DNA of 64,000 nt, from assembly GCA_023663225.1 (NCBI GenBank), contig JAMPHU010000012.1, positions 1-64,000 of the forward strand, given 5' to 3'. The DNA is from Candidatus Gastranaerophilales bacterium. GTDB lineage: Bacteria; Bacillota; Clostridia; Lachnospirales; Lachnospiraceae. The translations under genes and the position numbers were made by a program. Position 1 is the first letter of the stretch, and every line of letters starts with the position of its first letter. The notes beneath the pieces are model-generated. The model saw only the letters and a program-made list of their open reading frames with translations, was not told the DNA's origin and made no database searches. Shown here one piece after another: positions 40,357 through 47,878 of this stretch.

Positions 40357-42426
40357 ATGATCAAGAAGATACAGACATCTATCAGCGAAGGACTGATACG
40401 AACCCTGCCGGTCACGTTGGTGGGATCCTTTGCGCTGGTCTTAAAAAGCCTGCCGATCGGCGCATATCAGACGTTTTTACAGAGTTTTATGCAAGGCTGG
40501 CTGGTGGAGTTTTTGAACACTGCCTATGCGGCTTCGCTGGGAGTGTTTGGCATCGTGCTCACGATATCCATATCTTATTCCTATGCCCATCATGTGCGGG
40601 ATGACATGCCGATCTCTTTTATGGCTTCCGTCACGGCGCTCTGCGCGTATTTTATTATGATGGGGATCGATGTCTTTACTTTGGATCAGGCAGGCGGCGC
40701 CACCGTGTTTGTCTCGATTTTGTCCGCGGTGATCTCCTCGGTGCTTTTTACCGCCATCAGCAGAAGGCAGTCCGCCTCGCTTGTGCGTTCCTACAGCGGG
40801 ATGGAACCGACCCTTCGCAACAGTATGCTCTGCGTCCGTCCTTTTTTGGGGACGCTGGTGTTTTTTGTGGCATGTAAGATGCTGATGGTGCTTATGTTCG
40901 GTGAGAAGAGCCTGCAGGATGTGCTCACGGAAGGGATTGGCAGCCTTTACGGAGGGTTGGGGTACAATCTGGGTTCTTGCGCCATCTACCTTTTTTCCAT
41001 ACATCTGCTTTGGATGTTTGGTATTCACGGCAATAATCTGCTCGATCCGGTCTCCAACGCCATATTTGAACCGGCGCTTGGCCTGAATATGGAGCAGATC
41101 GCCAGTGGCGCGGAGGCGACTCATATTTTCAGCAAATCTTTTATTGACACGTTCCTGATCACGGGGGGATGCGGCGCAAGCTTCGCCCTGATCATTGCCC
41201 TGTTTTTGTTCGGCAAGAAAAAAAGCCTCAAAAAGGTGGCGAAGATCAGTCTGATCCCGGGACTTTTCAATGTGAATGAAATGTTGACATTCGGCCTTCC
41301 CATCGTGCTCAATCCGGTTTTTTTGGTTCCTTTTCTATCGGTTCCTTTGATCAATCTACTGCTCACGTATCTGGCTACGGTGACGGGTTTTCTTCCGGTG
41401 GTGGCCACGGAGGTGGAGTGGACGGTTCCCATCCTTTTGAGCGGGTATTTTGCCACCGGCTCGATCAGAGGATCGCTGTGGCAGTTGTTCTTGCTGGCCT
41501 TAGGGGTGATGATCTACCGTCCTTTTGTCCTGCGGTATGAGCGGGAGATCTCGGAAAATCTCAAGAAGAATATCGGCGAACTCACCGCCCAATTCCAGAG
41601 GAATGAAGAGGAGGGCGAGCATCCCGTGTACATCCGTGCGGCGGACGAGATGGGCAATATTGCCAAAATGCTGGCGGACGAGTTGCAGGCGGCGATTGAA
41701 AATGGGCAGTTGCAACTGTACTATCAGCCGCAGACGGACGTGAAGGGGAAATGTTTTGGCGCGGAGGCCCTGCTGCGCTGGCAGTATCCCGAGGTAGGGT
41801 ATATCTATCCGCCTCTGATCATTGAGTTGGCAAAGGAGCGGGGGATCTTGGCACAGTTGGAGTATTTTGTGATCCATACGGCTTGCGCCGCCCTAAAAAA
41901 GCTGGAGGAAGAGTTTCCCCGGAGTATGAAGATCTCCATCAATATTACAGGCGTATCTTTGAAGAATCCGGATTTGATCTCCATGCTGGAGGAGGCGGTG
42001 AAAGAGCACGGCGTTCTGCGCAAGGATCTCTGGGTCGAGGTGACGGAGCAGGATGCCATCTCCTCCACAGGGGATGTGGTGGGACGGTTGGAGCAGCTCC
42101 ACGAGCTGGGGTATCATCTTCTGATCGACGATTTTGGGATGGGGCATACCTCGTTGGTTTATCTGGAGTCCTCCTATTTCTGTGTGGTAAAGCTGGACGG
42201 CAGTCTGACGAAGGAGTGTCAAAACGAGCGCTACAGCGAGATTATATCCTCGATCACCAGTTTGAGCCGCAATCTGAACTTTGACGTGATCGCGGAGTAT
42301 GTGGAGACTAAGGAGCAGCGGGAGAAACTGCTGGAGCTTGGCTGTACGGGTTTCCAGGGGTATCTTTACAGTCCGGCGCTGCCCAGGGAAGAGTTTATGG
42401 ATTGGGTCAGGGAAAGGGAGAGTTGA
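40357..42426 (+). CDS. PTS EIIC-type membrane domain fused to an EAL cyclic-di-GMP phosphodiesterase
   Basis: The 689-residue product has a membrane part (about 1-395, some ten helices) resembling the EIIC of the lactose/cellobiose PTS class, including WMFGIHGNNLLDPVSNAIF and PGLFNVNEMLTFGLPIVLNP. A short linker leads to an EAL domain (about 440-685). EAL residues for activity are present: EALLRW (about 470), SINITG, WVEVTEQD, IDDFGMGHTS, VKLDGS, IAEYVET and GFQGYLYSPALP. So the protein probably degrades c-di-GMP in response to a sugar or another ligand sensed by the EIIC part. No EIIA/EIIB is encoded nearby. Starts four bases after folA. Confidence 0.9.
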   Translation: MIKKIQTSISEGLIRTLPVTLVGSFALVLKSLPIGAYQTFLQSFMQGWLVEFLNTAYAASLGVFGIVLTISISYSYAHHVRDDMPISFMASVTALCAYFIMMGIDVFTLDQAGGATVFVSILSAVISSVLFTAISRRQSASLVRSYSGMEPTLRNSMLCVRPFLGTLVFFVACKMLMVLMFGEKSLQDVLTEGIGSLYGGLGYNLGSCAIYLFSIHLLWMFGIHGNNLLDPVSNAIFEPALGLNMEQIASGAEATHIFSKSFIDTFLITGGCGASFALIIALFLFGKKKSLKKVAKISLIPGLFNVNEMLTFGLPIVLNPVFLVPFLSVPLINLLLTYLATVTGFLPVVATEVEWTVPILLSGYFATGSIRGSLWQLFLLALGVMIYRPFVLRYEREISENLKKNIGELTAQFQRNEEEGEHPVYIRAADEMGNIAKMLADELQAAIENGQLQLYYQPQTDVKGKCFGAEALLRWQYPEVGYIYPPLIIELAKERGILAQLEYFVIHTACAALKKLEEEFPRSMKISINITGVSLKNPDLISMLEEAVKEHGVLRKDLWVEVTEQDAISSTGDVVGRLEQLHELGYHLLIDDFGMGHTSLVYLESSYFCVVKLDGSLTKECQNERYSEIISSITSLSRNLNFDVIAEYVETKEQREKLLELGCTGFQGYLYSPALPREEFMDWVRERES

Positions 42427-42517
42427 AGAAGGTATCCCAATATTGACTTTTCCTGTCAAAAGTATAATAATAAGAAACAAGGAAAATACGATAATCCAAG
42501 GAAAGAAGGAATCGCCA

Positions 42518-43543
42518 ATGGAAAAGAAAAATATTGATTGGGGCAATTTAGGTTTTGCATACCAAGAGACCGATTACAGTTATGTGTCGAACTATAAGGA
42601 CGGGAAGTGGGACGAGGGCGTCCTCACCAAGGATCACAGTATCACGCTGAATGAGTGTGCGGGCGTGCTGCAGTACGCGCAGACTGTGTTTGAGGGTCTG
42701 AAGGCGTACACCACAGCGGACGGACATATCGTCACGTTCCGGCCGGATCTGAATGAGGACAGGTTAAATGCCTCCGCCGCAAGACTGGAGATCCCCACGC
42801 TGCCTAAGGGGCGTTTGATCGAGGCGGTCAAGCAGACTGTGGCGGCCAATGCGGCTTATGTGCCGCCCTATGGCAGCGGTGCGACACTCTATGTGCGGCC
42901 TTATATTTTCGGTTCTAATCCCGTGATCGGCGTGAAGCCGGCGGACGAGTATCAGTTTCGTATCCTCTGTACCCCTGTGGGGCCGTATTTTAAGGGCGGC
43001 GCCAAACCGATCACCATCCGCGTCAGCGATTTTGACAGGGCCGCGCCTCACGGCACAGGCAATATCAAGGCGGGTTTAAACTACGCCATGAGTCTGCATG
43101 CCATTGTGACGGCTCACAAGGAAGGCTATGACGAGAATCTGTATCTGGATCCCGGCACCAGGACCAAGGTGGAGGAGACCGGCGGCGCCAATTTCCTGTT
43201 TGTCACCAAGGATAACAAAATCGTGACGCCCAAGTCGGACAGTATTCTGCCTTCCATCACCCGCCGTTCTTTGGTGTATGTGGCGAAAGAGTATCTGGGA
43301 CTGGAAGTGGAAGAGCGAGAAGTCTATTTGGACGAGGTAAAAGATTTTGCGGAGTGCGGACTCTGTGGCACGGCCGCTGTGATCTCTCCTGTCGGAAAGA
43401 TCGTGGATCATGGAAAGGAGATCTGTTTCCCGAGCGGCATGAGCGAGATGGGGCCTACCACCAAAAAGCTCTACGAGACTTTGACGGGGATCCAGATGGG
43501 GACTATCGAGGCTCCAGAGGGATGGATCTATGTGGTGGAGTAA
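42518..43543 (+). CDS. ilvE: Branched-chain amino acid aminotransferase
   Basis: PLP enzyme exchanging amino groups between glutamate and branched-chain 2-oxo acids. The 341 residues are the class IV fold of the BCAT II type: LQYAQTVFEGLKAY, LYVRPYIFGS, the PLP lysine in TGNIKAGLNYA, EETGGANFLFV and FAECGLCGTAAVISPVG. The ATG at 42518 is behind GAAGGA; the open frame extends far upstream into the EAL gene in another frame and is not used. The 91-base gap contains TATAAT (42463-42468), so it may have its own promoter. Overlaps the next gene by 14 bases. Confidence 0.95.
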   Translation: MEKKNIDWGNLGFAYQETDYSYVSNYKDGKWDEGVLTKDHSITLNECAGVLQYAQTVFEGLKAYTTADGHIVTFRPDLNEDRLNASAARLEIPTLPKGRLIEAVKQTVAANAAYVPPYGSGATLYVRPYIFGSNPVIGVKPADEYQFRILCTPVGPYFKGGAKPITIRVSDFDRAAPHGTGNIKAGLNYAMSLHAIVTAHKEGYDENLYLDPGTRTKVEETGGANFLFVTKDNKIVTPKSDSILPSITRRSLVYVAKEYLGLEVEEREVYLDEVKDFAECGLCGTAAVISPVGKIVDHGKEICFPSGMSEMGPTTKKLYETLTGIQMGTIEAPEGWIYVVE

Positions 43544-44591
43544 AGCGGGGCGCAAGTTTGTTATCCTGCTTTTGGCAGCAGCGCTTTGTGTCGGGTGTCT
43601 GTCCGCCTGCGGCAACGGCACCAAGGTAGTGATCACCACCGGTTTTGGCAAGAACGAGGTATTTTTGATCGGGGATGAGGTCTGCACCACGGAGGAGATC
43701 ATGGTGTATCTGACCACCACGCAAAACCAGTACGAGAGCGTCTATGGCGTGGAGATCTGGAATACGACCCTGGACGGCGTAACCTTGGAGGAGAATGTGA
43801 AGGAGACCGTGCTGGCAAGAATTGCTCAGGTCAAGACCATGTATTTGCTGGCGCTGGAGCGGGAAGTGGTTCTGGAGGATGCCGAGGAGGAGAAGGTTGG
43901 CAAAGCGGCGGAAGAATACTACGCTTCTTTGAATGACACGGAGAGATCTCTGATAGGAATCACACCGGATACGGTAAGGGATATGTATCGGGAGTACGCT
44001 TTGGCGGACAAGGTTTATCAGCAGATCATACAGGATATCAACCCCGAGATCAGCGACGACGAGGCGCGGACCATACGGGTGCAGCATATTCTTTTCAGCA
44101 CGACCATGCGGGACGGCGCGGGGAACCGCGTGGACTACCCCGAAGAGCAGCGGAAGATAGTTTACGAGAGAGCATGTGAGGTGCGGGCGCTGGCTGTGGA
44201 CGGGGAGCACGATTTCACGGAGCTTGCCACCCAGTACAGCGAGGATACCAATATCACTTATTCCTTCGGCAAGGGTGAGATGGATACAGCCTTTGAGGAG
44301 GCCGCCTTTAATCTGGAGACGGACGAGGTCAGCCAGGTGGTGGAGACCGATCTGGGTTACCATATCATCAAGTGCCTGAGCACTTTTGACAGGGAGGAGA
44401 CTGACGCCAATAAACTGGAGATCGTGGAACAGCGGCGCAAGGAAGTGTTCGGACAGGAGTACGATGCTTTTGTGGCGACTCTGGTGCGCAGTCTGAATGA
44501 GGAACTGTGGGGCGAGCTGACGCTGATCCACGACAGTGAGGTGACGACATCCAACTTTTTTGAAGTGTACGCAAAGTATTTTTCCACTTGA
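43530..44591 (+). CDS. Foldase lipoprotein with parvulin-type peptidyl-prolyl isomerase domain (PrsA-like)
   Basis: Extracytoplasmic folding helper. The 353-residue product begins with a lipoprotein signal (KAGRKFVILLLAAALCVGCLSACG), the probable lipobox being LSAC with Cys27. A helical SurA/PrsA-like domain (about 60-175) is followed by the parvulin core (about 180-300): VQHILFSTTMRDG, FTELATQYSEDTN, FGKGEMDTAFEEAAFNLETDEVS and ETDLGYHIIKCL. A helical tail completes it. The start overlaps the ilvE end, which is odd for unrelated functions but suggests a shared transcript. Relatives assist secreted enzymes; the large surface protein at 54.6 kb is a possible client. Confidence 0.88.
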   Translation: MWWSKAGRKFVILLLAAALCVGCLSACGNGTKVVITTGFGKNEVFLIGDEVCTTEEIMVYLTTTQNQYESVYGVEIWNTTLDGVTLEENVKETVLARIAQVKTMYLLALEREVVLEDAEEEKVGKAAEEYYASLNDTERSLIGITPDTVRDMYREYALADKVYQQIIQDINPEISDDEARTIRVQHILFSTTMRDGAGNRVDYPEEQRKIVYERACEVRALAVDGEHDFTELATQYSEDTNITYSFGKGEMDTAFEEAAFNLETDEVSQVVETDLGYHIIKCLSTFDREETDANKLEIVEQRRKEVFGQEYDAFVATLVRSLNEELWGELTLIHDSEVTTSNFFEVYAKYFST

Positions 44592-44659
44592 GCGATTTCT
44601 TTTTAGAAAAATTTTAGAAATCTGTGAAGCCACTGTTTATCAGGGTTTGCAACGAATTA

Positions 44660-44686
44660 TTAGCACTCAACGCAAATGAGTGCTAA
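44660..44686 (+). promoter_or_regulatory. CIRCE operator
   Basis: Exact consensus TTAGCACTC (44660-44668), nine bases, GAGTGCTAA (44678-44686): the binding site of the heat-shock repressor HrcA. It ends seven bases before the -35 of the htpG promoter, upstream of the start site rather than at the usual place between +1 and the ribosome binding site. Confidence 0.95.
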
Positions 44687-44693
44687 TTTTTTC

Positions 44694-44722
44694 TTGACTT
44701 TTATTTTCCGCGAGGTTACACT
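44694..44722 (+). promoter_or_regulatory. htpG promoter with leader hairpin
   Basis: TTGACT (44694-44699), 17-bp spacer, TACACT (44717-44722). The leader holds a stem CGGGAC (44737-44742) with GTCCCG (44754-44759), followed after ATGC by TTTTT, which could attenuate or stabilise the transcript. Confidence 0.75.
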
Positions 44723-44815
44723 TGTGGTTAGTGAAGCGGGACGACTTGCCAAAGTCCCGATGCTTTTTAGGAAGCGGAACAGAAAAGAGGAAAAGAAGAA
44801 AGGGAAGTGGTAAAC

Positions 44816-46996
44816 ATGGCAGCAAAGAGCGGAAGTTTGTCGATCAGCAGCGAAAATATTTTTCCGATCATCAAGAAGTGGATGTATTCGGATCATGACA
44901 TTTTTTACAGAGAGTTGATTTCCAACGGCTGTGACGCCATCACCAAGCTGAAGAAGCTGGAGATGATGGGAGAGTATGAAATGCCCGACGGATATAAGGC
45001 GCGGGTGGACGTGATCGTCAATCCGGAGAAAAAGACTCTGACTTTTGTGGATAACGGTCTGGGTATGACGGCGGAAGAGGTGGAGGAGTATATCAATCAG
45101 ATCGCTTTCTCCGGCGCGACAGATTTTATTGAAAAATACAAGGATAAGAGCAATGCGGAGCAGATCATCGGTCATTTCGGTCTGGGTTTCTATTCCGCGT
45201 TTATGGTGGCTGACGAGGTGCATATCGACACCCTGTCCTACAGGGAGGGGGCGCAGGCTGTCCATTGGGAGTGCGACGGCGGCACCAATTTCTCCATGGA
45301 GGAGGGCGATCGCACCGAGGTGGGAACCACGGTGACCTTGTTCCTCAATGAGGATTGTCTGGAATTTTGTAACGAGTACAAGGCGAGAGAAGTCATCAAG
45401 AAATATTGTTCTTTCATGCCAACAGAGATCTATCTGTCCAAGGCGGACACCCAGGAGACGCAGATCATCAAGGCGGACGAGAAGCTGCCAGACGATGTGG
45501 TGCTGGAGGAGATCCATCCCGAACCCAAGGAAGTGAAGGAAGGCGAGGAGGCAAAGGAGGACGAGACAGACAGCGAGCCGCAGGAGGAGAAATTAAAGAT
45601 CAGAAAACGCCCTGAGCTGCTCAATGAGACGACGCCCCTGTGGACTAAGAACCCCAGTTCTTGCACCAAGGAGGAGTATCTGGAATTCTACCGCAAGGTA
45701 TTCCAGGATTACAAGGAGCCTTTGTTCTGGATCCATTTGAATATGGACTATCCGTTCAACCTCAAGGGGATCTTGTATTTCCCCAAGATCAATATGGAGT
45801 ACGAGTCCATTGAGGGAACCATCAAGCTGTACAACAATCAAGTGTTCATCGCGGACAATATCAAGGAGGTCATCCCTGAGTTTCTGCTGCTTTTAAAGGG
45901 CGTCATCGACTGTCCGGATCTGCCTCTGAACGTGTCCAGGAGCGCGCTGCAGAACGATGGTTTTGTCAAGAAGATTTCAGAGTATATCACCAAAAAGGTG
46001 GCGGACAAACTCTCCGGCATGTGCAAGACCCAAAAGGAAGAGTATGACAAATATTGGGATGATATCAGTCCCTTTATCAAGTTTGGTTGCCTGAGAGACG
46101 ACAAATTCTGTGAGAAGATGAACGATTATATTCTCTTTAAGAATTTGGACGGCAAGTACCTGACTCTGCCGGAGTGTCTGGAAGTCAAGCCGCTTGACAC
46201 CGAGGAAGAGGCGGAGGACGCTGAAAAACAGACAGAAAGTTCCGAAGAAAAAGCGGAAAATACCGAGAACGAGGCAGGCAGCGCCGTGGACGAGAACGGT
46301 GAGAAGGTGGAGGCCGAGGTCGTGACCGACACGCCCGAGGATGAGGATGAAAGCGAGGAGTCTGCGGACGAGGCCGAGAAGAAAGAGAAGATCGTCTATT
46401 ATGTGACGGACGAGCAGCAGCAGAGCCAGTATATCAATATGTTCAAGGCGGCGAAGATGGATGCGGTGATCTTGACACACAATATCGACCAACCCTTCAT
46501 CCAGCAGTTGGAGTCCAAAAACGAAGGCGTGCGTTTCCTGCGTATCGATGCGGATGTGACTGAGTCGATGAAGGCCAAGACTTCCAAGAAGGCGGAGAAA
46601 GAGCTGGAGGAGCAGGCGGAGAAGATCGCGGGCATTATGAAAAAGGCTTTGAAGAACGATAAGATCACGGTGAAGGTGGAGAAGCTGAAAAATAAAAAGA
46701 TTTCCTCTATGATCACCATGTCCGAGGAGAGCAGACGGATGCAGGATATGATGAAGATGTATGCGGCGTCCGGTATGGGAATGGGAGATTTCGGCAGCGA
46801 GGGCGAGACTTTGATTCTCAACGCCAATCATCCGCTGGTGCAGTATGTGACGGAGCATGAGGACGGCGAGAACGTGAAGATGATCTGCGAGCAGCTCTAC
46901 GACTTGGCAAAGATTCAGCACGCACCTTTGAGCGCGGATGCCATGACTAAGTTTGTGAACAGGAGCAATGAGATTATGCTGTTGTTGGCGAAGTAA
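44816..46996 (+). CDS. htpG: Chaperone HtpG (Hsp90) with long acidic insertions
   Basis: ATP-dependent chaperone. The 726-residue product has the GHKL ATPase domain (YRELISNGCDAI, DNGLGMT, GHFGLGFYSAFMV), the middle domain (RKRPELLNETTPLW, NVSRSALQND) and the C-terminal dimer domain. Bacterial HtpG is usually about 610-640 residues. The excess is explained by a short charged linker near residue 235-258 (KEGEEAKEDETDSEPQEE) and a very acidic insertion at about 460-527 (EEAEDAEKQTESSEEKAEN and on), between middle and C-terminal domains. The ATG at 44816 is used. Control by CIRCE differs from B. subtilis htpG, which is outside the HrcA regulon. Confidence 0.95.
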   Translation: MAAKSGSLSISSENIFPIIKKWMYSDHDIFYRELISNGCDAITKLKKLEMMGEYEMPDGYKARVDVIVNPEKKTLTFVDNGLGMTAEEVEEYINQIAFSGATDFIEKYKDKSNAEQIIGHFGLGFYSAFMVADEVHIDTLSYREGAQAVHWECDGGTNFSMEEGDRTEVGTTVTLFLNEDCLEFCNEYKAREVIKKYCSFMPTEIYLSKADTQETQIIKADEKLPDDVVLEEIHPEPKEVKEGEEAKEDETDSEPQEEKLKIRKRPELLNETTPLWTKNPSSCTKEEYLEFYRKVFQDYKEPLFWIHLNMDYPFNLKGILYFPKINMEYESIEGTIKLYNNQVFIADNIKEVIPEFLLLLKGVIDCPDLPLNVSRSALQNDGFVKKISEYITKKVADKLSGMCKTQKEEYDKYWDDISPFIKFGCLRDDKFCEKMNDYILFKNLDGKYLTLPECLEVKPLDTEEEAEDAEKQTESSEEKAENTENEAGSAVDENGEKVEAEVVTDTPEDEDESEESADEAEKKEKIVYYVTDEQQQSQYINMFKAAKMDAVILTHNIDQPFIQQLESKNEGVRFLRIDADVTESMKAKTSKKAEKELEEQAEKIAGIMKKALKNDKITVKVEKLKNKKISSMITMSEESRRMQDMMKMYAASGMGMGDFGSEGETLILNANHPLVQYVTEHEDGENVKMICEQLYDLAKIQHAPLSADAMTKFVNRSNEIMLLLAK

Positions 46997-47055
46997 ACGT
47001 CTATTGCAACGGAAAGTAGCATCCAAAAATCAAATGTATACAACTGTTGGTGGCG

Positions 47056-47112
47056 CAACCGCCCCTCCTTTTATTATGATTTTTCCTATCATAGTAAAAA
47101 GAGAGGCGGTTG
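47056..47112 (+). promoter_or_regulatory. Long hairpin that buries the ribosome binding site of the ABC operon
   Basis: Left arm 47057-47080 and right arm 47088-47111 pair over 24 positions, the only three non-Watson-Crick positions being G-U in RNA; loop TTTTCCT. The right arm includes GAGAGG, the ribosome binding site of the ATG at 47117. There is no T-run after it, so it looks more like a translational switch than a terminator of htpG, though either is possible. Confidence 0.7.
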
Positions 47113-47116
47113 TATT

Positions 47117-47878
47117 ATGAGTAAGGAAACAGTCATATCGGCGAAGCACTTGAAAAAAGCTTTTGGCAAGGGCGACAGTATGCAGGTTATTTATGCAGAC
47201 CTGAATATTGACATTTACAAGGGAGACTTTACGGTGATCATGGGTTCCTCGGGGGCAGGCAAGTCAACTTTGATGTATTCTCTCTCCGGCATGGATAAGC
47301 CGGACGGCGGAGAGATCGACTTTGACGGAACGGACATCACGAAGTTGAACAATGACAAGCTGGCGGTGTTTCGGCGCAGACAGTGCGGTTTCGTATTTCA
47401 ACAGATTTATCTGATCGATAAGATGAACCTTATGGACAATGTCATTGCAGCGGGCGTGCTGACGAGCAAAGACAGGGAGGATATCAAAAAGCGTGCAAAA
47501 GACCTGTTTTCCCTGGTCAATATTCCCGAAAAGACGTGGCGAAAAACGTCCTCCCAGATTTCGGGGGGCGAGGCCCAGAGAGCGGGTATTGTCAGGGCGG
47601 TCATCAACAGTCCGAATGTACTTTTTGCGGATGAACCCACAGGCGCGTTAAATTCAGCCAATTCGGCGGCAGTCCTCGATGTTTTTACTTCCCTTCACAA
47701 GAAAGGACAGAGCATCGTCATGGTCACGCATGACAAAAAATCGGCTCTGCGGGGAAATCGTATCATTTATATTAAGGATGGAAAAATTTTTGGCGAGTGT
47801 GACTTGGGGAAATTTGCATCAGAAGATCACGACAGAACCGAAAAACTGGATCAATTTATGAAAGAAATGGGGTGGTGA
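47117..47878 (+). CDS. ABC transporter ATP-binding protein (BceA/MacB-like)
   Basis: The 253 residues are a complete ATPase: Walker A GSSGAGKST (about 42-50), Q-loop VFQQIYLID, signature ISGGEAQRAG, Walker B VLFADEPTGALN and H-loop VTHDK. FADEPTGAL is typical of the LolD/MacB/BceA group, which pairs with FtsX-like permeases in peptide-antibiotic detoxification or lipoprotein handling. The stop overlaps the permease start. The start codon is directly downstream of the long hairpin, suggesting translational control. No BceRS-type two-component system is nearby; an XRE regulator follows instead. Confidence 0.93.
   Translation: MSKETVISAKHLKKAFGKGDSMQVIYADLNIDIYKGDFTVIMGSSGAGKSTLMYSLSGMDKPDGGEIDFDGTDITKLNNDKLAVFRRRQCGFVFQQIYLIDKMNLMDNVIAAGVLTSKDREDIKKRAKDLFSLVNIPEKTWRKTSSQISGGEAQRAGIVRAVINSPNVLFADEPTGALNSANSAAVLDVFTSLHKKGQSIVMVTHDKKSALRGNRIIYIKDGKIFGECDLGKFASEDHDRTEKLDQFMKEMGW

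Noticed and set aside
45977-47026. 349-codon minus-strand frame inside htpG
   Set aside because: Antisense shadow made possible by the GA-rich acidic coding regions; no homology and no ribosome binding site.
47056-47112. Intrinsic terminator of htpG
   Set aside because: No T-run follows the stem on the plus strand; a role at the ribosome binding site of the next gene fits better, although termination is not excluded.
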